Assembly: GCF_000218875.1 (NCBI RefSeq)
Contig: NC_015709.1
Span: 1,782,501 to 1,846,500 of the forward strand
Source: Zymomonas mobilis subsp. pomaceae ATCC 29192
GTDB taxonomy: Bacteria > Pseudomonadota > Alphaproteobacteria > Sphingomonadales > Sphingomonadaceae
Reading direction: 5' to 3'
DNA: 64,000 nucleotides
Each line of letters opens with the position of its first letter. The stretch's first letter is position 1. Shown one piece after another: positions 56,142-64,000 of the stretch. Made by a program: the position numbers and the translations under genes. The notes under the pieces are model-generated. The model was not told where the DNA came from. It made no database searches and was given only the letters and a program-made list of their open reading frames with translations.

Positions 56142-56656
56142 GGTAGTATGAACTCCGGCTTCACTCTGTCTTATTCAGACAAGCGTCCAATCTTCCACTA
56201 AGTGGAGGTTGATTCTAAATTATCAACGAAAGACGAAATTGAATCCGTTCAAAAACGAATCTACAAATATAAGAAAAGCTGCTTATATTTTTTTGAATTA
56301 AAAAAAACCTAAAAAATGCAGAATAATAAATTTAATTTTTTTTCACAAAGAAATTTTCTAAAAATAGAATATTAAAATGATTTATATTGTAATTTACTTT
56401 TCAATATAGGTTTTAAAATATATCTTACTTATAAAATTAAGTAAAATAACGTACATGAATTCTTAACGCTTATTTAAAATAACCCTATGGTGCTAATAAA
56501 ATTTTAACGGTCTATTTAGACCATAATCATCAAATTTCAAGCCATAGCTACTCCACAATCCACAATTCATCCGCCTCTATTTTCTTCCGCCCATAAAAGA
56601 AGGGGCCAATATTGCTATTGGTCCCTTCTTTATTAACATTAAACTATTGTGGTATC
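56142..56656. other. AT-rich intergenic region
   Basis: About 510 bases with no gene, strongly A/T-rich between 56270 and 56520. It contains the terminator of the TonB receptor gene near its right end and must carry the EamA promoter. Confidence 0.5.
56597..56631 (-). terminator. Terminator of the large TonB receptor gene
   Basis: AAGAAGGG(G)CCAATA and TATTGG(T)CCCTTCTT form a long stem with a very short loop, A- and T-flanked. It lies about 25 bp after the receptor's stop codon. Confidence 0.75.
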
Positions 56657-59600
56657 TTAGAAATCATAACTCAGACCGGCAAAGATATAGCGGCCATAGA
56701 CATCATAAGTACTGGCATAAGTATTACCGTTATAAATAGCACCAGAACCATTTTGTGAGGTAATTAACGGTGGATCGGTATCCAACACATTATTGACACC
56801 AGCACTTAATGTGACTTTATCGGTCACCTTGTAATAAGCGGTCAGGTCGAGATAACTGACATTTCCGATTTTTCTATCAAAACTGGAAGTTGCGGTACCT
56901 GCTGGGTTGGCTGAGGTTCCAACATCACTTTTCACAGCCCCGACAAACCGCCACATAGCTGAAAAACCATAACCCTTCGGTAGATCCCAGCTAACACGTA
57001 CTTGGTGCCGCCATTTCGGCATCGGCATACCACAAACAGCACCAAAAAGACCGGCACAATTATAGGTCGTTGCCCCACCACCCGGATTGGTCTTGTAATT
57101 TAACAGCCATGTGCCGTTCATTGAAGCACTTAAATTACCATATTTACTGCCCAGCGGATAGCTGTAGTTCACGCCGAAATCGACACCTCTTGTTGAAAGA
57201 GAGCCAACATTCATCAAAGTATCAGAGACATAACCGTTCTGACTACGCCACAAAGAGCCATTCTCATCACGATGAATGCGATCACAATAGAGACCCTTGA
57301 GCCCACAAAGCTGTAATATATTATCAGCACCCAATTGGTTGATAATATTTTTGATTTTAATATCAAAGAAATCAGCTGTGAAGTTAAAGCGACGGAAGGG
57401 GGTTAAAGCGATACCCCCTGTAAAGGTATTCGCCGTTTCAGGTTTCAGGTTAGGGTTCCCGCCTGTCAATCCATTATACTGGCTGGCGGTATTATCCGTA
57501 ATCGTGCCATATTGAGATGGGGAAACGCCTAATCTTGAACACTGAGCGGCAGTCATAGATAAATCTGCCGCCGGGCCGGCACAAGGATCAGTGGACCCAT
57601 CAAGGGCAACAGAGGTTGGGCTGTAAAGTTCCTGAATACTCGGCGCACGTACTGCCCGGTTATATCCACCACGCAGCGCAACACCTCTGACCGGGGAGTA
57701 AACCATCTGTCCTTTATAGGACATAACAGAACCGCTGGAGCTATAGTCCGAATAGCGGAAACCACCATTTAAAGATAATTCATTGACACCGCGCTTATGA
57801 TCCATGATCGGTAAGCCGGCTTCAATGAAGAGTTCTTTTACATCATATTGACCTTGAGAAGAAAGCCGAGGTCCCCCGGTACTAGCTAAATCACCGCTGG
57901 AAAGTTCTTCATCCGTATAATCTTTCATCTTTTCACGGCGATATTCTGCACCGACACTAACACTCAAACCATGGCTAGCTGTTGGCAATTGAACACCATA
58001 TTGCGAACCATCAAAAGTCAAAGATCCACTGACAACCGTTTCTTGAGTTGATCCTGTTTCGAGAGCGGGTGTGTTAAGATAGTTGATAGAGGTCTGACTT
58101 GCACCTTTCCCGCTGAAAATATCATAAGGAACACAAGCTGAATCGCTACCGTCAATGACGGAACGGCAAGTTGCCACGCCATTGTAATTGGTAACATTCA
58201 TAGCATTATTTAATTTACGGATAGAAAAGTCATTTGTAGAACGATTTTGATAAACCGTTGAACCATATTGGCCATAAACATCATAGGTTAAACCTTTGAC
58301 GATTTCGCCTTTCGATCCGATAACACCGCGATAGGATGTATGTTGCATCGCGCTGAGCCGTGGACCGCCTTCGACATTTCTTTTGTATATTTGTGCTGTC
58401 GAGGTGCTATAGGGTTGCCCCTGACTATCTACGGCGGAGACGGTATTACCCGTAGAACATAGGATAGACGACGCCTGAGATGTCAAAAATGGATTGTCGC
58501 AGCTGACATTACCATAACCAAAAGTACCAGATGGCGCTATCTGAGCCGTACTTCTGTCATCCATAAACTGGAATTCAGCATAGGGTTTGAAACCATCGGT
58601 TACATCATAATGAGCAAAAAAGCCCGCTGTATAACGCTGATCTGGACGCTGGATATTGCTGGGCGCACCATAATTATATGTAGAGGATTTCGGTAAAAGT
58701 TGTCCATTACTGAAATGATAGCGATCATTGCCAACAAGGGCCGTCCCAGCAGCAGATGTTGAAGATCCACCACAAATTGCATCACTAGCGCCGCTGCCAT
58801 TAATTGAACAGGCACTGTAATCACGATCGGCACCGACAACAGCAGCCTGACGGCGATAGCCAAGATAAGCTACCACATGACCACGACCATCTTTAGTGCC
58901 AGCACCAAATTTCAAATTGGCATTAAAACCCCAACCGTCGAAAGCTGTATTTCTGGGGATATTTTCATTTGCATTTCCCAGAATGCGCCGCATGGTTTTA
59001 TTATCGTTGCCATTATTTAAAATATTATATTGGGCATCCGCATGAAAACCCTCATAATCCGTATCCATAATGAAGTTGACAACACCCGCGACAGCATCTG
59101 AACCATAAACGGCAGAAGCACCCCCCGTCAGGACATCTACACGCTTGATCAATGACGCTGGAATAGCATTTAAATCAGAGGATTGGGCGCTGGGATCACC
59201 TGGCATCAAACGGCGTCCATTGATGAGAACCAATGTTCGCTGAGAGCCTAAATTACGCAGGTTAGCCGTAGCGGTTCCTGTGGATCCATTTGCTGTAGCG
59301 CTGTTTTGGCCGCCATAGAATTGTGGCATTCTGTTCAGCAAATCTTCAATACGGTTATAACCCTGTTTGGTAATTTCTTTCGCATTGACAGACGTAATAG
59401 GGCTGGTCGAAGTAACCCCTGGTGGCAAGCGTGATCCCGTAACCGTAATGGCATCGCTTGGTACTGCTGAAATAGATTCAGCGGGTGGTAGTGCTATAGC
59501 TTCACTGGGAGGAACAGCCGTCGCGGTGGTTCCCTTGTCTACCGCCGCGTTACCACTCGTATCATTCGTAGATGTTGTAGTAGCAGGTATATCTGCCTGA

Positions 59601-59725
59601 GAAGGATTCCCAACCGCTGTATCTTGCGGTGATATTTCCTGTGCAAAAAGTGGTGTGGTCCATGCAATTACCCCAGCGACCATACCCGTGGTCATGAAGG
59701 CACTTTTCAGATGTCTTCTGATCAT
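56657..59725 (-). CDS. Large TonB-dependent receptor
   Basis: A 1022-residue outer-membrane receptor of the long sphingomonad type. The signal peptide ends near TTPLFAQ. A Thr/Ala/Ser-rich linker leads to the TonB box (DAITVTGSRL). The plug has LLNRMPQFYGGQNSATANG, LVLINGRRLMPGDP and VDVLTGGASAVYGSDAVAGVVNFIM. The barrel ends YGRYIFAGLSYDF. AGGGGG four bases upstream supports the start. The ligand is unknown: such receptors in this lineage take up oligosaccharides, plant compounds or metal complexes, and no degradation genes lie nearby to decide. Confidence 0.92.
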   Translation of the reverse strand: MIRRHLKSAFMTTGMVAGVIAWTTPLFAQEISPQDTAVGNPSQADIPATTTSTNDTSGNAAVDKGTTATAVPPSEAIALPPAESISAVPSDAITVTGSRLPPGVTSTSPITSVNAKEITKQGYNRIEDLLNRMPQFYGGQNSATANGSTGTATANLRNLGSQRTLVLINGRRLMPGDPSAQSSDLNAIPASLIKRVDVLTGGASAVYGSDAVAGVVNFIMDTDYEGFHADAQYNILNNGNDNKTMRRILGNANENIPRNTAFDGWGFNANLKFGAGTKDGRGHVVAYLGYRRQAAVVGADRDYSACSINGSGASDAICGGSSTSAAGTALVGNDRYHFSNGQLLPKSSTYNYGAPSNIQRPDQRYTAGFFAHYDVTDGFKPYAEFQFMDDRSTAQIAPSGTFGYGNVSCDNPFLTSQASSILCSTGNTVSAVDSQGQPYSTSTAQIYKRNVEGGPRLSAMQHTSYRGVIGSKGEIVKGLTYDVYGQYGSTVYQNRSTNDFSIRKLNNAMNVTNYNGVATCRSVIDGSDSACVPYDIFSGKGASQTSINYLNTPALETGSTQETVVSGSLTFDGSQYGVQLPTASHGLSVSVGAEYRREKMKDYTDEELSSGDLASTGGPRLSSQGQYDVKELFIEAGLPIMDHKRGVNELSLNGGFRYSDYSSSGSVMSYKGQMVYSPVRGVALRGGYNRAVRAPSIQELYSPTSVALDGSTDPCAGPAADLSMTAAQCSRLGVSPSQYGTITDNTASQYNGLTGGNPNLKPETANTFTGGIALTPFRRFNFTADFFDIKIKNIINQLGADNILQLCGLKGLYCDRIHRDENGSLWRSQNGYVSDTLMNVGSLSTRGVDFGVNYSYPLGSKYGNLSASMNGTWLLNYKTNPGGGATTYNCAGLFGAVCGMPMPKWRHQVRVSWDLPKGYGFSAMWRFVGAVKSDVGTSANPAGTATSSFDRKIGNVSYLDLTAYYKVTDKVTLSAGVNNVLDTDPPLITSQNGSGAIYNGNTYASTYDVYGRYIFAGLSYDF

Positions 59726-60510
59726 TATTCCCCCTATTTAAGATATGCACTCCCCGTGGTCAGCCTCTCCCTGTTAGAGGCTTTCCCATGCATGTCTGAA
59801 TAAATCATTGCATGTGATGACAGTACAATAATCTATCCCTTTAGAGAGATAATGTTATTTTTTAATTTTCTGCAATTACTTAATTACGGAAATTTATGTT
59901 GCTCAGACATTCCTTTAAAAATGTAACAAAATTGCAACAAGAAAGTCTGATGATTTATTAAATCATATAAATATAATTTAAATTCAAAAATAAGATTTTT
60001 AATTATTAAATTAAATTTTGTAAAAAAAAATAAGATTTTTAAATTTCTTATTATTATTTTTTTATATAAATTATATATTATTTAATAACTTTTATTTAAC
60101 ATATAAATATAATATAATAATTTTTTACAAATGTTTAATATTGTTAAAAAATAATAAAAATCTAAAATATAATATATTTTTAAATATAAATATAAATTTA
60201 TTACTATAAATTATGTATTAATTGTTATGATTTTATCTTTGAAATTATAATATTTTTATTTTTAAATATTTTTAAAATAAAAATATATTAAATTCAGTTT
60301 TTTAATAAAAAATATTTAAATATTAATATGAATATAACCAAAAACAAAAATATATTTTGAATTAAATGACTTAATATTACAAATATACTTATTATTATAT
60401 AACTATAAAAATATTAACTCCAATTTCATAATTTTATTATGATAAACTTATCCCTATGCTAACGCTTTCAAATTAACATTTATCTAAAAAAGAGAATTAG
60501 GGGACTCCGT
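59726..60510. other. 785-bp nearly pure A/T gap
   Basis: No ORF or RNA is recognisable. From about 59940 to 60400 the sequence is almost entirely A and T (3 G/C in 60001-60060, 4 G/C in 60121-60180), with many short A and T tracts. It separates two divergent genes, the large TonB receptor and a secreted hypothetical protein. Confidence 0.7.
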
Positions 60511-61074
60511 ATGAAATATTATTTTTGGGAGACGGTTGGTCTCTCTCTATTCTTGATTTCTCCCATACAAGCAGCACAAAGTCAGAATAATTTGAAAGAC
60601 AGCCCTCTTTTCAGTCATCTTCTTACCTGCCGCAATATCGAAGATAAGACAGCAAGGCTGCAATGCTTTGATGATACTGTCAAAACGCTTGATGAAGCGA
60701 ATACGCATCATGATATTCTTGTGCTTGATCGAGCTGCTATTATTGCGCGCCAACGGCAATCTTTTGGTTTTGGGCCACCTGTATTAGCCTTACCCAAGCC
60801 AGAAAAACCCGTATCAAAATCTAAAAGTAAAGCGCCCAATTCTGATGAATCGCTGAATGAAATGACAGATAAAGCGACATTTGTCAGTCAGGATAATGAG
60901 GGACACTGGATTATCGGTTTTGCCAATGGCGCGCGGTGGCAACAGATTGACGAGCAAATTATTCCCAATGAACCGCATATCGGGTCAGTTATTCGGCTCC
61001 GAAAAGCCTCCTTTGGCTCTTTCGTAGCCAATATTGATAAACAGTCCGCTGTGAAAATGAGACGTATCCGTTAA
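60511..61074 (+). CDS. Secreted hypothetical protein
   Basis: A 187-residue protein with a signal peptide (GLSLFLISPIQAAQS), AGGGGA eight bases before the ATG and a mature part in two blocks. The first has two cysteines in LLTCRNIEDKTARLQCFDDT, a Cys-x(12)-Cys pattern that may form a disulfide. The second is a small C-terminal strand-rich domain (GHWIIGFANGARWQQIDE, GSVIRLRKASFGSFVANID). A Lys/Ser/Pro-rich linker joins them. The architecture is common in sphingomonads, but I know no function. It is not obviously in an operon. Confidence 0.75.
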   Translation: MKYYFWETVGLSLFLISPIQAAQSQNNLKDSPLFSHLLTCRNIEDKTARLQCFDDTVKTLDEANTHHDILVLDRAAIIARQRQSFGFGPPVLALPKPEKPVSKSKSKAPNSDESLNEMTDKATFVSQDNEGHWIIGFANGARWQQIDEQIIPNEPHIGSVIRLRKASFGSFVANIDKQSAVKMRRIR

Positions 61075-61305
61075 GATATTGCCTACCTTGAATTTCGGTA
61101 GTGATTTGTTTTTGTATCATCTTAACGTTAGGATTATACCATAAATTATCTATGGAAGAATTATCTCTTCTTTTGGACAGTAGATTTAATTTTATATTGA
61201 ACTATTTTATCCTATATTCAGTTGAGCTTTATTAAAAAACTCAATCGTTGTCCGCGTTTTTGCACTGTGGAATTTGTGGTTTCTCATTTTTTAAGGAAAA
61301 TAATC

Positions 61306-61533
61306 ATGCTGATGTCGGGTCTGAAAAAAGGACGTCAGGCACAAATCAAATATCTGGATGGACATTTCCGCCTCATTTCACGAGGTGATCATGTCATCTG
61401 TGCGATTTCCGGAAAGCCGATTGATTTAGAATCATTACATTATTGGAGCGTCGAGCGGCAAGAAGCTTATGCTTCCGCCTATGAGGCCGAAATAGCTTTT
61501 TTGCGGCATGGCGAGGACAAAACAACCGCATAA
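61306..61533 (+). CDS. DUF2093 family protein
   Basis: A 75-residue protein: IKYLDGHFRLISRGDHVICAISGKPIDLESLHYWSVERQEAYAS matches DUF2093, a small alphaproteobacterial family of unknown function (quoted here only as the stretch between residues 14 and 57). The start at 61306 is supported by AAGGA nine bases upstream. It lies 200 bp before prs on the same strand. Confidence 0.8.
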   Translation: MLMSGLKKGRQAQIKYLDGHFRLISRGDHVICAISGKPIDLESLHYWSVERQEAYASAYEAEIAFLRHGEDKTTA

Positions 61534-61731
61534 TTTAGCTTCATCATAAGGCAATTTTAATTATTCATATGGATAGATTACCCCTTGTTTTATAGCTTTC
61601 TGGCCTTTGACAGGTGAAGATAATAAGAAAATAAACCATAATTCTTCTTCTTATTTTCTGTGGAAGGTTTCCATTTCGGCTTAAAATGTCTAAGGGACAC
61701 GCATCTTTCCGGTTACTCGCGTGAGGGATCC

Positions 61732-62667
61732 ATGAAGCTGCTTGCCGGTAATTCTAATCTACCTATTAGTCAGGCTATTGCCGACTATCTTGAAATTGAC
61801 CTAACCAAAGCGTCTGTACGACGCTTTGCCGATGAAGAAATCTTCGTCGAAATTCGTGAGAATGTGCGTGGTCAGGATGTCTTTGTTATCCAGTCAACTT
61901 GCTGGCCGACCAATGACAATCTGATGGAACTGTTGATCTGTATTGACGCCTTGAAACGGGCTTCTGCACGTCGGATCACCGCGGTGATTCCCTATTTCGG
62001 TTATGCGAGACAGGATCGGAAACCAGGGCCACGCACGCCTATTTCTGCCAAATTGGTGGCCAATCTGATCACGGTTGCAGGGGCTAGCCGTGTCTTATCG
62101 GTTGATCTCCATGCCGGACAGATTCAGGGCTTTTTCGATATTCCGACGGATAATCTCTATGCCGCTCCGGTTATGTCTGCCGATATTCTGGCCCGTTTTC
62201 CAGACAAGAAATTAACCGTTGTTTCCCCCGATGTCGGGGGGGTTGTTCGGGCCCGTGCCTTAGCTAAACGGCTGGATAACGCACCGTTGGCTATCGTTGA
62301 TAAACGGCGTGAACGCCCGGGTGAATCCGAAGTGATGAATATCATCGGGGATGTCTCAGGTCGTTTTTGTATTCTAATCGATGATATCGTCGATTCTGCT
62401 GGCACGCTCTGCAACGCAGCCCAAGCTTTGCTTAATGCGGGTGCTGAAGGGGTCATGGCTTATGTCACCCATGGGGTATTATCAGGGGCTGCTGTCGCCA
62501 GAGTAGAAAAATCGGCATTATTAGAATTGGTTGTAACCGATTCTATCGGGATGCGTCCTGAAGTCGAGAAGAGTTCAAAAATTCGTCAGCTGTCTTTAGC
62601 ACCGCTTTTGGCCGAAGCTATTCGGCGGATCGCGGATGAAACCTCTGTTTCTTCCCTATTTGACTAG
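61732..62667 (+). CDS. prs: Ribose-phosphate pyrophosphokinase
   Basis: A 311-residue PRPP synthetase that joins ATP and ribose 5-phosphate to give PRPP, the precursor used by PurF and HisG encoded in this same window. The start [13 protein letters not shown] at 61732 has GAGGG just upstream and matches the family. Features are [39 protein letters not shown] and the PRPP loop [19 protein letters not shown] strong hairpin terminator follows. Confidence 0.96.
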   Translation: MKLLAGNSNLPISQAIADYLEIDLTKASVRRFADEEIFVEIRENVRGQDVFVIQSTCWPTNDNLMELLICIDALKRASARRITAVIPYFGYARQDRKPGPRTPISAKLVANLITVAGASRVLSVDLHAGQIQGFFDIPTDNLYAAPVMSADILARFPDKKLTVVSPDVGGVVRARALAKRLDNAPLAIVDKRRERPGESEVMNIIGDVSGRFCILIDDIVDSAGTLCNAAQALLNAGAEGVMAYVTHGVLSGAAVARVEKSALLELVVTDSIGMRPEVEKSSKIRQLSLAPLLAEAIRRIADETSVSSLFD

Positions 62668-62669
62668 AA

Positions 62670-62695
62670 AATAAGCCTGCAAAAGCAGGCTTATT
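62670..62695 (+). terminator. Terminator of prs
   Basis: AATAAGCCTGC and GCAGGCTTATT form an 11-bp perfect stem with a 4-base loop, beginning directly after the prs stop and running into T. Confidence 0.88.
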
Positions 62696-62712
62696 TTATG
62701 ATTTGAGAAAAT

Positions 62713-63492
62713 ATGATCTCCAGCCTGAATGAAGATGATATCCGTCTTGCGCATCGCTTGGCTGATATTGCCGCTGATGTCATCCGTCCTTTTTTCCGAG
62801 CCTCCTTTGATATTGATGTCAAAGCAGATCACTCACCTGTTACGCGGGCGGATCGGGGTGCTGAACAGGCCATGCGTGCCTTATTGGAAAAAGAACGACC
62901 CGAAGACGGCATCTTTGGCGAAGAAATGGGCGTCGCCCGCCCGGATGCCAAAAGAGTATGGGTCTTGGATCCGATTGACGGCACGCGCGCTTTTATTGGC
63001 GGACGGGCTAGTTTTGGTACGTTAATTGCCCTTGTTGAAGAGGGTAAACCCGTTTTGGGCATCATTAACCAACCGATCCATAAGGAACGCTGGGTAGGGG
63101 CTAAAGGCTATCCTACCTTTTTCAATGGTAAGGCTATCCAAACGCGTTCCTGCGCAACGCTTGATCAGGCTTTGTTATCGACAACAGCGCCTTGGCTTTT
63201 TGAAAAAGAAGGCGAAGCGCGATTTGATGCTTTACGGCCGCACTGTCGGGATACATTATTAGGCGGTGATTGCTATAATTACGGTTTACTGGCCTCTGGG
63301 CATGGCGATTTAGTGGTAGAACAAGGGCTAAAATTTTATGATTTTGCTGCCTTGGTGCCTATCGTCGAAGGGGCTGGCGGTGTAATGCGAGATTGGCAAA
63401 ATCGTCCGTTGGATAAAAATAGTGTCGGTGAAGTCATTGCAGCGGGTGATCCTCGCTTGATCCAACCGACATTGTCTGCCATGGGTTTATAG
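62713..63492 (+). CDS. hisN: Histidinol-phosphatase (inositol-monophosphatase fold)
   Basis: A 259-residue magnesium-dependent phosphatase. The metal motifs are GIFGEEMG, WVLDPIDGTRAFIGG and, later, DCYNYGLLASGHGDLVVEQGLKFYDFAALVPIVEGAGG. These fit the HisN branch, which removes phosphate from histidinol phosphate before HisD acts. A more general inositol-phosphatase activity cannot be excluded. It stands apart from hisG-hisD, as in many alphaproteobacteria. Confidence 0.88.
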   Translation: MISSLNEDDIRLAHRLADIAADVIRPFFRASFDIDVKADHSPVTRADRGAEQAMRALLEKERPEDGIFGEEMGVARPDAKRVWVLDPIDGTRAFIGGRASFGTLIALVEEGKPVLGIINQPIHKERWVGAKGYPTFFNGKAIQTRSCATLDQALLSTTAPWLFEKEGEARFDALRPHCRDTLLGGDCYNYGLLASGHGDLVVEQGLKFYDFAALVPIVEGAGGVMRDWQNRPLDKNSVGEVIAAGDPRLIQPTLSAMGL

Positions 63493-63517
63493 GTTTCATA
63501 AGTTCAAAAAGATCGGC

Positions 63518-63546
63518 TTGTCAAATCAAGAGGTGACCTCTATAAG
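63518..63546 (+). promoter_or_regulatory. Sigma-70-type promoter of rpmI-rplT
   Basis: TTGTCA (63518-63523) and TATAAG (63541-63546) are separated by exactly 17 bases, close to the consensus. They lie 90 bp upstream of rpmI, after hisN. The leader of about 80 bases contains GCCC/GGGC pairs that could fold. Confidence 0.55.
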
Positions 63547-63635
63547 CCGCCTTTCTTCCACGATCCCGTCTGCACTGCCCGGCTTAATTATGGGCTGCCG
63601 TGGCGGTGGCCGATCGTCAAAATAAGGAGACGAAA

Positions 63636-63839
63636 ATGCCCAAGCTGAAGACCAAAAGTGGGGTCAAAAAGCGGTTTAAAATAACCGCCAATGGTAAAAT
63701 CAAACATGGTGTCGCTGGTAAGCGCCATCGCTTGATCAGCCATAACGCAAAATACATTCGTCAGCATCGCCGCACGGACGTGATCGCTGCATCAGAAGCT
63801 CGCATTATCAAAGTGTGGGCACCGTACGGTTTAAATTAA
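63636..63839 (+). CDS. rpmI: 50S ribosomal protein L35
   Basis: A 67-residue, very basic ribosomal protein: MPKLKTKSGVKKRFKITANG ... KHGVAGKRHRLISH. AAGGAG before the ATG at 63636 fixes the start; an upstream ATG at 63600 is out of family. It is followed by rplT after 13 bases. infC, which usually precedes this pair, is not adjacent; hisN is. Confidence 0.96.
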   Translation: MPKLKTKSGVKKRFKITANGKIKHGVAGKRHRLISHNAKYIRQHRRTDVIAASEARIIKVWAPYGLN

Positions 63840-63852
63840 GGGAGGCTGACAG

Positions 63853-64000
63853 ATGGCACGTGTAAAACGCGGTACCACGACGCGCGCAAAACATACCCGT
63901 ATTCTCGATCAGGCCAAAGGTTATTATGGCCGTCGCAAAAACACTATTCGCATTGCGCGTCAGGCTGTCGAAAAAGCCGGTCAGTACGCTTATCGCGATC
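63853..64000 (+). CDS. rplT: 50S ribosomal protein L20 (partial, runs off the window)
   Basis: The first 49 codons of L20: [20 protein letters not shown] then [26 protein letters not shown] at 63841-63845 precedes the ATG. The 3' end lies beyond the right edge. L20 is an early assembly protein of the large subunit and often autoregulates rpmI-rplT. Confidence 0.95.
   Translation, partial: MARVKRGTTTRAKHTRILDQAKGYYGRRKNTIRIARQAVEKAGQYAYRD

Overview
The window reads as a chromosomal segment of an alphaproteobacterium of the Zymomonas/sphingomonad type, most likely Zymomonas mobilis. That identification is an inference. It rests on moderate-GC genes separated by extremely AT-rich intergenic DNA, sphingomonad-style TonB receptors, plant-type glutamate-cysteine ligase, a DUF2093 protein, a DUF2474 subunit beside cydAB, and pflBA next to the bd oxidase. 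No database search was possible.

Region 1 (1 to about 6880) differs from the rest. It is visibly GC-richer and holds accessory genes: two divergent TetR-controlled units (TetR / MFS / SDR / SRPBCC, and TetR / SDR). These lie among wreckage: a decayed aldo/keto reductase, a 16S rRNA gene fragment with an internal deletion, and a stop-riddled fragment resembling the N-terminus of a TraG/VirD4 conjugation protein. It looks like the decayed remains of a transferred element.

Region 2 (about 6880 to 21060) begins with a metal-uptake operon: a putative Zur palindrome, an undersized membrane ORF, then znuC-znuB-znuA. The cytochrome bd operon cydA-cydB-DUF2474 follows on the minus strand. A 750-bp AT-rich gap separates it from pflB-pflA. 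Next come a TonB receptor, an aminoglycoside-phosphotransferase-like kinase and a PnuC-family transporter, which together look like an uncharacterised vitamin or nucleoside uptake-and-trapping locus. A tRNA-Lys(CTT) closes the region.

Region 3 (21200 to 31800, minus strand) is housekeeping: a DUF481 protein, rppH, an SDR, purF, gshA, rsmE, thiL, nusB, hisD, hisG and bolA. Region 4 (31860 to 38440) has a J-domain protein with CobS- and CobT-like AAA+/VWA proteins, then ssb and feoAB on the minus strand. Region 5 (38800 to 45260) has dnaE, an HdeD-like membrane protein, purS-purQ and a KdsD-type sugar-phosphate isomerase. Region 6 (45675 to 55150) is a four-gene RND efflux operon (adaptor, two pumps, outer-membrane channel). 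Region 7 holds an EamA transporter, a large TonB receptor, an almost pure A/T gap, a secreted hypothetical protein, DUF2093, prs, hisN and the ribosomal genes rpmI-rplT; rplT runs off the right edge.

The strongest candidates for undescribed biology are the TonB-kinase-PnuC locus (16593-20937), the small membrane ORF translationally coupled to znuC (7165-7335), the J-domain/CobS/CobT cluster, and the repeated operator motif around the first TetR gene. No CRISPR array, intact prophage or intact insertion sequence was seen.
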